Below, in pieces: positions 24,185-32,995 of a DNA stretch of 64,000 nucleotides; within the stretch, counting starts at the first letter, position 1; each line of letters opens with the position of its first letter. The stretch comes from Dactylosporangium siamense (GTDB taxonomy: Bacteria; Actinomycetota; Actinomycetes; Mycobacteriales; Micromonosporaceae): NCBI RefSeq assembly GCF_016862795.1, contig NZ_BONQ01000016.1:24141-88140 (forward strand), written 5' to 3'. The translations under genes and the position numbers were made by a program. Below the pieces are notes generated by a model. That model did not search any database. It was not told the DNA's origin and saw only the letters and a program-made list of their open reading frames with translations.

Positions 24185-24981
24185 ACACGAGTATGACGCC
24201 CGTTTTGTCCGCCCGGGGGTTGGTGAAGACGTTCGGCCGGGTCGTCGGGCTCGACGGCGTCGACATCGACCTGTTCCCCGGTGAGGTCCTCGCCGTCATC
24301 GGCGACAACGGCGCCGGCAAGTCGACCCTCATCAAGTGCCTCACCGGCGCGCTCGTCCCCGACGCCGGTTCGATGTCGCTGGACGGGCAGCCGGTGCAGT
24401 TCAAACGGCCGCAGGACGCCCGTGAGGCCGGCATCGAGACGGTGTACCAGACCCTCGCGGTCGCGCCAGCCCTCGACATCGCCAGCAACCTGTACCTCGG
24501 CCGGGAGCGGCTGCGGCCGGGGCCGCTCGGCTCGGTCCTGCGGATGCTCGACAAGAAGGGCATGCGCCGCGACGCGAGCCAGGCCCTCGCCGACCTCGGC
24601 ATCGGCACCCTGCAGAACATGGCCCAGCCGGTCGAGACGCTGTCCGGCGGCCAGCGCCAGGCGGTCGCGGTGGCGCGGGCCGCCGCGTTCGGCAGCAAGG
24701 TGATCGTCCTGGACGAGCCGACCGCCGCGCTCGGCGTCCGGGAGTCCAACCAGGTGCTCAAGATGATCGGCGAGGTCCGCTCCCGGGGGCTGCCGGTCAT
24801 CCTGATCAGCCACAACATGCCGCACGTGTTCGAGGTCGCCGACCGCATCCACATCCAGCGTCTCGGCCGCTGCGGCGGGCTCATCACCCCGCAGTCGCAC
24901 ACCATGTCGGAGGCGGTCGCCATCATGACCGGTGCCACGACCCTGGACGAGACGCCCGGCCGCGTCGGGGGTGGTGCGTGA
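24181..24981 (+). CDS. Sugar ABC transporter ATP-binding protein, single domain
   Basis: 266 residues; ATGA overlap with the permease. Walker A GDNGAGKST (about residues 41-49), Q-loop in ETVYQTLAV, signature LSGGQRQ, Walker B VIVLDEPTAAL and H-loop ISHNMPHV. Ribose-type ATPases are often two fused copies; this one is a single half as in fructose (Frc) systems, so it must dimerise. It energises sugar import and is followed, with a 4-bp overlap, by the kinase. Confidence 0.93.
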   Translation: MNTSMTPVLSARGLVKTFGRVVGLDGVDIDLFPGEVLAVIGDNGAGKSTLIKCLTGALVPDAGSMSLDGQPVQFKRPQDAREAGIETVYQTLAVAPALDIASNLYLGRERLRPGPLGSVLRMLDKKGMRRDASQALADLGIGTLQNMAQPVETLSGGQRQAVAVARAAAFGSKVIVLDEPTAALGVRESNQVLKMIGEVRSRGLPVILISHNMPHVFEVADRIHIQRLGRCGGLITPQSHTMSEAVAIMTGATTLDETPGRVGGGA

Positions 24982-25889
24982 TCACCGTGGTCGGTGAGGC
25001 CCTGGTGGACCTGATCGAGGGTCCACCGGGCGGGCCTTCGGCGTATCCCGGCGGCAGCCCCGCCAACGTCGCCGTCGCCCTGGCCCGCCTCGGCGCCGAC
25101 GTCAGCCTCCTCACCCAGCTCGGCGCCGACCCGCACGGCCGGCTGGTGCTCGACTTCCTCGCCGCCAATGGGGTACGACTGGCGCCCGGCACCCGCCTCG
25201 ACGCCACCCCGACGAGCACCGCGCACACCAGGCTCGGGCCGGACGGCCAGGCGGACTACACCTTCGACATCGCCTGGCGGGCCCTCCCACCCAGCGCGTC
25301 CACTGTGGACCCGGCGGTGGCCTGCCTGCACACGGGGTCGATCGCCACGTTCCTCGAACCCGGCGCGGCACACGTCGCCGCGCTGATGCGGTCCGCCGCC
25401 GCCACCATCAGCTACGACCCCAACTGCCGGCCGTCGCTGATGGGCGACCCCGCCGCCGCCGTCCCGCGGGTCGAGGGGCTCGTCGCGCTCAGCGACGTCG
25501 TGAAGGTCAGCCAGGAGGACCTCGCCTGGCTGTACCCGGGACGCGGGCCCGACGAGATCGGCCGGGCCTGGCTCGCGCTCGGCGCCCGGCTCGTCGTGGT
25601 GACCCTCGGCGCCGACGGTGCCTGGGGCAGCACCGCCGGGGTCGCGGTGAGCGTGGCGCCGATGCCGGTGCGGGTGGTGGACACCGTCGGCGCCGGGGAC
25701 GCGTTCACCGCCGGGCTGCTGCACGCCTGCGGCGCCGCCGGCCTGCTCGGCGCCGCCAACCGGGACCGCCTGGCCGGGATCGACGGCTCGGGCCTCGCGG
25801 CCATGCTCACGTTCGCGTCCCAGGTCGCCGGCATCACCTGCGCCCGCCGCGGCGCCGACCCACCCACCCTCGCCGACCTCCCCTCATGA
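24978..25889 (+). CDS. PfkB-family sugar kinase (probable fructokinase)
   Basis: 303 residues; GTGA overlap with the ATPase gene. PfkB signatures: the N-terminal EALVDLIEG and YPGGSPANVAVALARLG, and the C-terminal anion-hole motif DTVGAGDAFTAGLL, whose aspartate is the catalytic base. It should phosphorylate the imported sugar with ATP; fructose is the best guess given the Frc-like transporter, though adenosine or ribose kinases share the fold. Last gene of the operon. Confidence 0.9.
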   Translation: MITVVGEALVDLIEGPPGGPSAYPGGSPANVAVALARLGADVSLLTQLGADPHGRLVLDFLAANGVRLAPGTRLDATPTSTAHTRLGPDGQADYTFDIAWRALPPSASTVDPAVACLHTGSIATFLEPGAAHVAALMRSAAATISYDPNCRPSLMGDPAAAVPRVEGLVALSDVVKVSQEDLAWLYPGRGPDEIGRAWLALGARLVVVTLGADGAWGSTAGVAVSVAPMPVRVVDTVGAGDAFTAGLLHACGAAGLLGAANRDRLAGIDGSGLAAMLTFASQVAGITCARRGADPPTLADLPS

Positions 25890-25897
25890 CCCCGCCC

Positions 25898-25952
25898 CGT
25901 GATCCCGAAGACCTGGTGCACCCAGGACTGCCCAACCTCTTCCGGATCACGG
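25898..25952 (-). repeat. 55-bp intergenic repeat, copy A
   Basis: Read on the minus strand it begins CCGTGATCCGGAAGAGGTTG and ends TCGGGATCACG. Its ends are inverted (GATCCGGAAG against CTTCGGGATC). It lies 8 bases after the kinase stop and 13 bases from copy B in opposite orientation. Confidence 0.8.
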
Positions 25953-25965
25953 AAGTCCCTGGCCT

Positions 25966-26020
25966 CATGATCCGGAAGGGTTTGTGTACCCAGGGGTGCC
26001 CGAGGTCTTCGGGATCATGG
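25966..26020 (+). repeat. 55-bp intergenic repeat, copy B
   Basis: Begins CATGATCCGGAAGGGTTTG and ends TTCGGGATCATGG. It aligns without gaps to copies A (reverse complement) and C, with most differences in the centre. It lies between the kinase and xylanase genes. Confidence 0.8.
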
Positions 26021-26144
26021 AAGGGTGTGCATCTTTCACTGCCGGCGGCGCGGTGAGCTGGGCCCGGGGCGGCGGCGGGTTGTCCCGGGACGGGTGCGCG
26101 TGCTCTCGTGGGCGCCGCCGTACCAAACCCTGGGAGTGACCGGC

Positions 26145-28145
26145 ATGAACCATCGATCATGGACCCGCCACGCACGGACCGTGGCCGTTGTCGCCGCCGC
26201 CGGCGCGCTGGTCGCGGCCGTGCTGCCCGTGCTCGCCGCGTCGGCGGGGCAGACCCTCGCGCAGGTCGCGACCGCGCGCGGCTTCCACATCGGCACCGCG
26301 GCCGGGGTCAGGACCCTCGCGTCGAGCCAGTGGCGGCAGGTCGCGGACACCCAGTTCAACTCGGTGACGATGGGCAACGAGGGCAAGTGGGACGCCACCG
26401 AGCCCACGCAGGGCCAGTTCGACTTCGCCGCCGCCGACGCCATCGCCGACTACGCCGCCGCGACCGGCAAGCGGCTGCGCGGGCACACCCTCGTGTGGCA
26501 CAGCCAGCTGCCGTCGTGGGTGAGCACGGACCGCACCGCCGCCGCGCAACGGCAGGTGCTCATCGACCACGTGACCGGGGTCGCCGGGCACTTCGCCGGC
26601 GACGTCGCGCAGTGGGACGTGGTGAACGAGCCGTTCAACGAGGACGGGACGCTGCGCTCCTCGGTCTGGTACACGCGGCTCGGCGAGTCCTACATCGCCG
26701 ACGCGCTCACCGCCGCCCGCGCCGCCGACCCGGCCGCGAAACTGTTCATCAACGACTACAACGTCGAGGGCGTCAACGCCAAGAGCACCGGCCTGTACAA
26801 CCTCGTGCAGCGGCTGCAGGCGGCCGGCGTCCCGATCGACGGGGTCGGCCTGCAGGCGCACCTGATCGTCGGGCAGGTCCCGTCGACGCTGCGGCAGAAC
26901 ATCGAGCGGTTCACCGCGCTCGGGCTGAAGGTCGAGATCACCGAGCTCGACGTGCGGATCCCGCTGCCCGCCGACACCGCCGAGCTGACCCAGCAGGCCG
27001 CGGACTACCGCGCGGTCGTCGGGGCGTGCGCCGCCGTCGCCGGCTGCACCGGCGTGACGACGTGGGGCGTCGGCGAGGTCGACTCGTGGATCCCCGCGTT
27101 CTTCCCCGGCTACGGCGCGGCCCTGCTGTTCGACGAGCAGTGGCGGGCCAGGCCCGCGTACACGGCCGTGGTCGAGGCGCTCGGCGGCACCGCGACCGTC
27201 CCGGCGCCGCCGCCCGTGCCGAGCCTGGTGAGCGTGGCGGCGTATCCGTTCGAGAGCGGCCTGGCCGGCTGGGGCTCCCGCGGCAGCGAGGTCACGACAC
27301 AGGTAACGACGGTCGCGCACGGCGGCACCGGCAGCGTGCTGTCGTCCGGGCGGACCGCGACGTGGCAGGGCCCGACCCGTCCGGTGCTGGACCTGCTGGC
27401 GCCGGGGAAGCTGTACACGGTGAGCGCATGGGCGCGCACGGCGTCCGGCACGGGCACCGCCCGGCTCAGCATGCAACGGCAGAACGGCACCGCGACCCGC
27501 TACGAGAACGTCAGCGCCAACACGGCGATCGGCACGTCGTGGACCCTCCTGCGCGGCGACTACCTGTTCCTGCCCGGCGCGACGGCGCTGTCGGTGTACC
27601 TGGAGACCACGGACACGACCGGCGACCTGTACCTGGACGACGTCACGATCGAGACCGAGGGCCCGCCGGTGTCTTCGTCGGCGTCGGCGTCGGCGTCGGC
27701 CTCGGCATCCGTCTCCGTGTCGCCGTCCGCGTCCCGCTCGGTGTCGCCGTCCGCGTCCCGCTCGGTGTCGCCGTCCGCGTCGCGGTCACCGTCCGCGTCA
27801 CCCTCGCAGGGTGGGCCGGCCGGGTGCGTCGTGCGGTACACCACCAACGACTGGGGCGGCGGGTTCGTCGGCGACGTCACGGTCACCAACACCGGTGCCG
27901 CCGTGAACGGCTGGACGGTGCGCTGGACGTTCGCCGGTGACCAGCGCGTCAACCAGGCGTGGGGGGCGACGGTCACCCAGGCCGGCGCCGCGGTGAGCGC
28001 CACCAACGCCGCCTGGAACGGCACCGTCGGGGCCGGCGCCGCGGTGAACTTCGGGTTCCTTGCCAGCTACACAGCCGGCTACACCGGTGGCAACGCCCGC
28101 CCGGCCGCCTTCACCTTCAACGGCACGGCCTGCACCGTCAGTTGA
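26145..28145 (+). CDS. Secreted GH10 endo-xylanase with CBM4/9-like and CBM2 modules
   Basis: 666 residues. A signal peptide (about 1-34) is followed by a GH10 barrel (about 36-350) that keeps the acid/base glutamate in WDVVNEPFNE (about residue 162) and the nucleophile in VEITELDVR (about 267). A beta-sandwich module (about 365-505; YPFESGLAGW, YTVSAWARTASG, YLDDVTIE) looks like CBM4/9 or CBM22. A Ser/Ala/Pro linker and a C-terminal CBM2 (about 558-666, CVVRYTTNDWGGGFVGDVTV) follow. It should cleave xylan beta-1,4 bonds while anchored to cellulose. ATG with GGGAG upstream; 3' end overlaps the convergent gene by 8 bp. Confidence 0.95.
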   Translation: MNHRSWTRHARTVAVVAAAGALVAAVLPVLAASAGQTLAQVATARGFHIGTAAGVRTLASSQWRQVADTQFNSVTMGNEGKWDATEPTQGQFDFAAADAIADYAAATGKRLRGHTLVWHSQLPSWVSTDRTAAAQRQVLIDHVTGVAGHFAGDVAQWDVVNEPFNEDGTLRSSVWYTRLGESYIADALTAARAADPAAKLFINDYNVEGVNAKSTGLYNLVQRLQAAGVPIDGVGLQAHLIVGQVPSTLRQNIERFTALGLKVEITELDVRIPLPADTAELTQQAADYRAVVGACAAVAGCTGVTTWGVGEVDSWIPAFFPGYGAALLFDEQWRARPAYTAVVEALGGTATVPAPPPVPSLVSVAAYPFESGLAGWGSRGSEVTTQVTTVAHGGTGSVLSSGRTATWQGPTRPVLDLLAPGKLYTVSAWARTASGTGTARLSMQRQNGTATRYENVSANTAIGTSWTLLRGDYLFLPGATALSVYLETTDTTGDLYLDDVTIETEGPPVSSSASASASASASVSVSPSASRSVSPSASRSVSPSASRSPSASPSQGGPAGCVVRYTTNDWGGGFVGDVTVTNTGAAVNGWTVRWTFAGDQRVNQAWGATVTQAGAAVSATNAAWNGTVGAGAAVNFGFLASYTAGYTGGNARPAAFTFNGTACTVS

Positions 28146-28854
28146 GGTGCGCGACGTAGACGGTGTTCGTCGACTGCCGGCGCTGCAGGGGATTGTCGAA
28201 CGCGACGACCTCGGCGCGGGCACCGGCGAACACCTCGGCGAGGGTGGCGGTGAACGCGTCGTCCGGCGGGTCGTTGGACCACAGCCCGAACACCCCGCCG
28301 GGGCGCAGGTGCCCGGCGAGGCGCTGGAGCCCGGCCACGGTGTAGAAGCCGCCGTTGCCGGGGTGCAGCAGGTGCGAGGGGGAGTGGTCGATGTCCAGCA
28401 GCACCGCGTCGAAGCGGCGGCCCGGCGCGGCCGGGTCGTAGCCGTCGTCGCCGGCGGTGAGGGCGAAGAAGTCGCCGTGCACGAGCCGGCAGCGCGGGTC
28501 GTCGGTCAGCGCGGCGCTCAGAGGGAGCAGGCCGCGCCGGTGCCAGCCGATGACCGCGTCCAGGTAGTCGACGACCAGCAGCGACTCGACCCGCAGGTCT
28601 TCGAGGGCGGCGTGGGCGGTGTAGCCGAGGCCGAGCCCGCCGACGACGACCTGGAGCGGACCGCCGGGCAGCGCGGCCAGCCCCAGCGTCGCGAGGGCGA
28701 CCTCGGCGACGGTGAAGAGGCTGGACATCAGGTACTCGTCGCCGAGCTTCACCTCGTACACCTCGACCTCGAGGGACGGATCCCGCCGACGGCGGAGGCT
28801 GACCTCGCCGATCGGGGTCTGCTGCCAGTCGAGCTCTTCGAACCGCCGGGTCAT
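28138..28854 (-). CDS. Spermidine synthase-like methyltransferase-fold protein
   Basis: 238 residues with a Rossmann fold of the spermidine/spermine synthase type: VVVGGLGLGYTAHAAL (glycine-rich loop), LLVVDYLDAVIGWH (acidic end of strand 2), FDAVLLDIDHSPSHLL and LRPGGVFGLWSNDPPDD. The N-terminal strands of polyamine synthases are present but short. Without a neighbouring decarboxylase, true polyamine synthesis is uncertain; many actinobacterial relatives have no known substrate. Its 3' end overlaps the xylanase by 8 bp, tail to tail. Confidence 0.75.
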   Translation of the reverse strand: MTRRFEELDWQQTPIGEVSLRRRRDPSLEVEVYEVKLGDEYLMSSLFTVAEVALATLGLAALPGGPLQVVVGGLGLGYTAHAALEDLRVESLLVVDYLDAVIGWHRRGLLPLSAALTDDPRCRLVHGDFFALTAGDDGYDPAAPGRRFDAVLLDIDHSPSHLLHPGNGGFYTVAGLQRLAGHLRPGGVFGLWSNDPPDDAFTATLAEVFAGARAEVVAFDNPLQRRQSTNTVYVAHLN

Positions 28855-28904
28855 CGGGGCACCGTATCGTGGCGTATCCCGGTCCCGGGGCGCAGACTGG
28901 GAAC

Positions 28905-29135
28905 ATGAGTGAATTTCCGGTCAAGTTCGGCGGGTACGACCGGGCGCGGGTCGACGCCTTCATCGCGACCAACACGGCCGAGCTGGAGTCTGGCGACCCT
29001 TCCCGGCGGGCGAAGGCCCTCGCCGCGGCGAACGCGGTCAGCTTCCCCTCGGCCCCCTGGCGAGGCTACGACAAGGCGGCCGTCGACCACTACCTTCGCC
29101 GGATCGGCAAGGGCCGCCCGGACGACAGAGTCTGA
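28905..29135 (+). CDS. Small DivIVA-like domain protein
   Basis: 76 residues from the ATG at 28905. It carries two copies of the short DivIVA-type motif: VKFGGYDRARVDAFIA (about 6-21) and PWRGYDKAAVDHYLRRI (about 51-67), the GYD...VD...L pattern found at the N terminus of DivIVA proteins. It lacks the coiled coil that drives polymerisation. It may bind membranes or larger DivIVA partners at the poles; this is inference. It starts 50 bp from the divergent synthase-like gene and ends nine bases from the convergent desaturase. Confidence 0.65.
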   Translation: MSEFPVKFGGYDRARVDAFIATNTAELESGDPSRRAKALAAANAVSFPSAPWRGYDKAAVDHYLRRIGKGRPDDRV

Positions 29136-29144
29136 GCTTCTGCT

Positions 29145-30284
29145 TCATGCGACGCCCACCGGCTCGCGCTCCGGTGCCACCGCCGGCAGCGCGGTCCGGC
29201 GGTTCGGCAGCGCGAGGCGGAAGACCTTCGCCCACGCCGAGCCGACCTGCTTGGGCATCGGGCCGCTGGTGTAGCTCAGCCCGTACCGCTGGAAGAGGTC
29301 CTGGATCCTCGGCGCGATCTCCTGGTAGCGGTTGCTCGGCAGGTCCGGGAACAGGTGGTGCTCGATCTGGAACGACAGGTTGCCGGTCATGATGTGCATC
29401 AGCCGGCCGCCGGAGATGTTGGCGGAGCCGAGCATCTGCCGCAGGTACCACTCGCCGCGGGTCTCACCCTCGATCGAGGTCTTCTCGAACGTCTCCACGC
29501 CCTTCGGGAAGTGCCCGCACATGATGACCGAGTGCGTCCACAGGTTGCGGACCAGGTTCGCGGTCGCGTTGGCCGCGATGGTGTGCAGGAACGACGGGCC
29601 CGACAGCAGCGGGTGCAGCACGTAGTCCTTCGTCACCTGGCGGCCGATCTTGCGCAGCACCTGTTTCACGCCTGCCTTGAACTGCGGGCTCTTCCGGCGC
29701 TTCTTCGTCGCGAGGTTCTTGCCGAGCTCCAGGTCGTAGGCGGCGATGCCGTATTCGAAGAAGCACGCGTTGACGAAGTTCCACAGCGGCTGGCCCAGGT
29801 GGATCGGGTGCCAGCGCTGGTCCTCGTCGACCCGCATGATGCCGTAGCCGAGGTCGTTGTCGCGCCCGATGACGTTGGTGTACGTGTGGTGCAGCTCGTT
29901 GTGCGAGTGCTTCCACTGCTCCGACGGCGAGGCGTTGTCCCACTCCCACGTCGTCGAATGGATCTTCGGGTCACGCATCCAGTCCCACTGGCCGTGCATG
30001 ACGTTGTGCCCGATCTCCATGTTCTCGAGGATCTTCGCCACCGACAGGCCCGCGGTCCCGACCAGCCACGCCGGCGGCAGGATCGAGAACAGCAGCACGC
30101 CCCGGCTGCCGAGCTCCAGCCAGCGCTGCACCTTGATGACCCGCCGGATGTAGGCCGCGTCGCGTTCACCGCGACTGGTGATGACCTCGTCGCGGATGGC
30201 GTCGAGCTCACGGCCGATCGCCTCGACGTCCTCGGCGGTGAGGTGACCGACCGGGTTGACGGGCTTGCGCTGGAGTGTGGTCAC
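29145..30284 (-). CDS. Membrane fatty-acid desaturase
   Basis: 379 residues from the GTG at 30284, giving MTTLQRKPVNPVG; the longer frame runs into the upstream gene. Three histidine boxes define the di-iron desaturase family: HNVMHGQ, HSHNELHHTY and QIEHHLFPD. Hydrophobic segments include GVLLFSILPPAWLVGTAGL. It resembles the actinobacterial acyl-CoA/acyl-lipid desaturases such as mycobacterial DesA3, which insert a cis double bond into membrane fatty acids. The electron donor is the next gene upstream, 31 bp away in the same transcript, and PucR-type control is likely. Confidence 0.93.
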   Translation of the reverse strand: MTTLQRKPVNPVGHLTAEDVEAIGRELDAIRDEVITSRGERDAAYIRRVIKVQRWLELGSRGVLLFSILPPAWLVGTAGLSVAKILENMEIGHNVMHGQWDWMRDPKIHSTTWEWDNASPSEQWKHSHNELHHTYTNVIGRDNDLGYGIMRVDEDQRWHPIHLGQPLWNFVNACFFEYGIAAYDLELGKNLATKKRRKSPQFKAGVKQVLRKIGRQVTKDYVLHPLLSGPSFLHTIAANATANLVRNLWTHSVIMCGHFPKGVETFEKTSIEGETRGEWYLRQMLGSANISGGRLMHIMTGNLSFQIEHHLFPDLPSNRYQEIAPRIQDLFQRYGLSYTSGPMPKQVGSAWAKVFRLALPNRRTALPAVAPEREPVGVA

Positions 30285-30315
30285 TGTTCTGGTGGGCCCT
30301 TCTTGGATTTCGAGC

Positions 30316-31380
30316 TCAGATTTCGAGGCGGCACGGGCCGGCCGCGGCGGAGATGCACGTCTGCACGAGGACGTTGTCGCCCTCGGTGGCGGTGGTGAGG
30401 CGGCCGTCGCGCAGGTCGCGCACGGCACCCTCGCGCAGGGGGAGCACGCAGCTGAAGCAGATGCCCATCCGGCACCCGGACGGCATGAGCACCCCGGCGG
30501 CCTCCCCGGCCTCCAGCAGCGGCGCGCCGTCCGTGCTCTCGACGGCCTTGCCGGAGCGCAGGAACGTCACGGTGCCGCCGTCGCCCGTGGCTGTGACCGC
30601 CGGTCGGAACCGTTCGACGTGCAGCTGTCCGGCCTTGCCGAGGCCTGCCCAGTGCCCGGTGAGCTCGTCCAGCATCGCGTTGGGCCCGCAGGCCCAGGTG
30701 TGCCGCTCCGCGAGGTCGGGCACCGCTGTTTCGAGGTCGCTCGGTTGCATCCGGCCGTCGGCGCGGGTGTGCCGTTCGACCAGCTGGATGCTTTTTTCTC
30801 GGGCAAGGGCGCGCAACTCGTCCCTGAAGAGGACGTCGTTTTCGGTGGGTGCGGAGTGCACGAGCACCGCGTCGCTGAGGCTTCGCGACCGCAGGATGCC
30901 CATCACGGGGGTGAGGCCGCTGCCCGCCGTCACGAACAGCACCTTCCCTGGGTCCTGCGCGGGCAGGGTGAAGTCGCCCGCCGGGCGCTCCAGGCCGAGG
31001 AGCATGCCGGGTCGTGCCTTCGCCAGGAGGTGCCGGCTGACCGCACCGCCGTCGACCGCCGTGACCGTGACCGTGAGCAGCCCGTCGGGCCGGTGCGGCG
31101 CGCTGGTCAGCGAGTACGCCCGCCAGAGGCGGACACCGTCGACGTCGACGCCGAGCCGCAGGTACTGCCCGGGCTCGTGCCGCCGCCAGCCGCGTCCCGG
31201 CCGCAGGGTGAGGGTGACCGCCCGGTCGGTCTCCGGGTGGACCGCCACGACCTTGGCCCGCAGCACCTCGCGGTTGCGCAACGGCGCGACCACGTCGAGG
31301 TAGTCGGCCGGCACCAGCGGCGTCGTCAGGAGCTCGACGACCCGCCAGGCACCGGCGCGGAGGGCTTGGGTAGCGGCCAT
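30316..31380 (-). CDS. Ferredoxin-NADP reductase fused to 2Fe-2S ferredoxin
   Basis: 354 residues from the ATG at 31380. The FAD domain has RAYSLTSAP (RxYS), the NAD(P) domain VLFVTAGSGLTPVMGILRS and WACGPNAML, and the C-terminal plant-type ferredoxin has the cluster cysteines in PSGCRMGICFSCVLP plus VQTC. It passes electrons from NADPH to the desaturase, as Rv3230c does for DesA3 in mycobacteria. It precedes the desaturase by 31 bases. The start is chosen by family length; a slightly longer form from 31416 is possible. Confidence 0.92.
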   Translation of the reverse strand: MAATQALRAGAWRVVELLTTPLVPADYLDVVAPLRNREVLRAKVVAVHPETDRAVTLTLRPGRGWRRHEPGQYLRLGVDVDGVRLWRAYSLTSAPHRPDGLLTVTVTAVDGGAVSRHLLAKARPGMLLGLERPAGDFTLPAQDPGKVLFVTAGSGLTPVMGILRSRSLSDAVLVHSAPTENDVLFRDELRALAREKSIQLVERHTRADGRMQPSDLETAVPDLAERHTWACGPNAMLDELTGHWAGLGKAGQLHVERFRPAVTATGDGGTVTFLRSGKAVESTDGAPLLEAGEAAGVLMPSGCRMGICFSCVLPLREGAVRDLRDGRLTTATEGDNVLVQTCISAAAGPCRLEI

Positions 31381-31429
31381 GCGTCCAGCATGATGGAGTC
31401 CTGAGCACAAAATCATGACCGGGACGCGT

Positions 31430-31446
31430 GAATCGAGGCGCGATTC
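31430..31446. promoter_or_regulatory. Inverted repeat at the start of the PucR-type gene
   Basis: GAATCG (31430-31435) and CGATTC (31441-31446) flank aggcg and abut the TTG start at 31447. The ribosome site GAGG lies inside, so the repeat could be an autoregulatory operator or hide the site in a hairpin. It lies within the 66-bp divergent promoter region. Confidence 0.4.
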
Positions 31447-32643
31447 TTGTTCGCCGAAGACAAAACAAGCGCTCTGGACGCGTTCCGGCTCCCCACCGGC
31501 GCCGCCGAGTCACTGCGCCACGCCCTGCCCGAGGTCGCCGGCCACGCCGTCGCCGCCATCGTCGCCGAGGTCCCAGCGTATGCCGGCGCCCTCACCGGCG
31601 AGATGGGCACCAAGATCGAGATGGCGGTCCGCGGCGCCCTCGGCGGCTTCCTCAACCTCGCGTCGCGCAAGGCCGGCCCCTCACCCCTCGCGGCGTCCCT
31701 CGAAGGTGCGTACGCGCTCGGCCGGGGCGAGGCCCGCTCCGGCCGCAGCCTCGACGCGCTCCTCGCCGCCTACCGGGTCGGCGCCCGGGTCGCCTGGCGG
31801 GAGCTGGCCGCGGTCACCGTCGCCGCCGGGATGGGCGCGCCGGCCGTGGCCCGGTTCGCCGAGCTGGTCTTCGCCTACATCGACGAGCTGTCCGCGGCGA
31901 GCGTCACCGGCCACTCCGACGAGCTGGCGACCTCCGGCCGGGCCCGCCGCCGTGCGCTGGACCGGCTCGCACAGAGCCTCCTGGCCGGCGAGCCCGCACA
32001 GACCGTCGCCGCGGCCGCGGCCGCCGCGGAGGCCGCCGAATGGACGCCGCCGCAGACGCTGACCGCCGTCCTGCTGCCCGACAGCGACATCCGGGCCGCC
32101 CGCCCCGTCGTCGACCGGCTCGACCGCCGGACCCTGCAGACCACCGTGGAGCACCTGCGCGACACGTCGGTGCTGCTCGTGCCCGACGCGCACGGGCCCG
32201 CCCGCGGCCACCTGCTGCGGTTGCTCGCCGGGCACGACGCGGTCACCGGCCCGCCGGTGCCCTGGTCCCTGGCCCGGCACTCCTTCGACCGGGCCGTGCG
32301 GGTGTCCCGGCTGTTCCCCGGCGGCGGCTCCCTGGACACGGAGGAGCACCTGGTCGCGCTGGTCGTCTCGGCCGACCCGCGGGCCCTGGCCGACCTGCGC
32401 GAGCGGGCCCTGGCGCCGCTCGCCGCCGAGCGGGCCTCCACGGTCGGCAAACTCGTGGAGACCCTGCGCAGCTGGCTGTTGCACCAGGGCCGCCGCGACG
32501 AGGTGGCCGCCGAGCTGTTCGTCCACCCGCAGACGGTGCGGTACCGGGTCGCGCGGCTGCGCGAGCTGTACGGCGACCGCCTCCGCGACCCGGAGTGGGT
32601 GCTGTTGCTGACGGTCGCGCTCAGTACCCCCGACACCCCATGA
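31447..32643 (+). CDS. PucR-type transcriptional regulator
   Basis: 398 residues from a TTG with GAGG eight bases upstream. The C terminus has the PucR helix-turn-helix: LRSWLLHQGRRDEVAAELFVHPQTVRYRVARLRELYG (about 342-378). The N-terminal 160 residues are a helical domain seen in actinobacterial PucR proteins (GRSLDALLAAYRVGARVAWRELA), and the middle is a degenerate GGDEF-like sensor region. It is divergent from the desaturase and reductase genes, with 66 bp between starts, and probably adjusts membrane unsaturation. Confidence 0.88.
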   Translation: MFAEDKTSALDAFRLPTGAAESLRHALPEVAGHAVAAIVAEVPAYAGALTGEMGTKIEMAVRGALGGFLNLASRKAGPSPLAASLEGAYALGRGEARSGRSLDALLAAYRVGARVAWRELAAVTVAAGMGAPAVARFAELVFAYIDELSAASVTGHSDELATSGRARRRALDRLAQSLLAGEPAQTVAAAAAAAEAAEWTPPQTLTAVLLPDSDIRAARPVVDRLDRRTLQTTVEHLRDTSVLLVPDAHGPARGHLLRLLAGHDAVTGPPVPWSLARHSFDRAVRVSRLFPGGGSLDTEEHLVALVVSADPRALADLRERALAPLAAERASTVGKLVETLRSWLLHQGRRDEVAAELFVHPQTVRYRVARLRELYGDRLRDPEWVLLLTVALSTPDTP

Positions 32644-32729
32644 CCGCCGGCTCGACGGTTGCCGCAGCCCGCGGAATTGGCCAACGTCGGCCCCGCCCGA
32701 CCGCCCCGCCGGGGAAAACGATCTTGCCG

Positions 32730-32784
32730 CAGATCGAAGTCGCCGGCTGGTCGCCCGGACGGCCCTGGGGCGACTTCGATCACC
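32730..32784. repeat. Inverted-repeat-ended element, copy 1
   Basis: Ends CAGATCGAAGTCG and CGACTTCGATCACC pair over about 11 bp; the 55-bp length equals that of the GATCCGGAAG repeat family elsewhere in the window. Confidence 0.6.
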
Positions 32785-32946
32785 GGGAGACCCACCCACG
32801 GTGCGGAACACGCGGGCAACGAGACCGATCCAGAGCTCGGCGGCGCCGGGCACGCCGAAATCGTTGCCAGATTCCCACAACCGGAAGGATCCCCGGGCTC
32901 CTGACGCCGGAAATCCTTCCGTTTGTCGCGCCACCGCCGCCTTTCG

Positions 32947-32995
32947 CAGATCGAAGTCGTGCCGTGTCCACGGCTCGTGCGCGTCTTCGATCACC
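32947..32995. repeat. Inverted-repeat-ended element, copy 2
   Basis: Ends CAGATCGAAGTCG and CGTCTTCGATCACC match those of copy 1; the 22-base centre differs and is six bases shorter. Confidence 0.6.
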
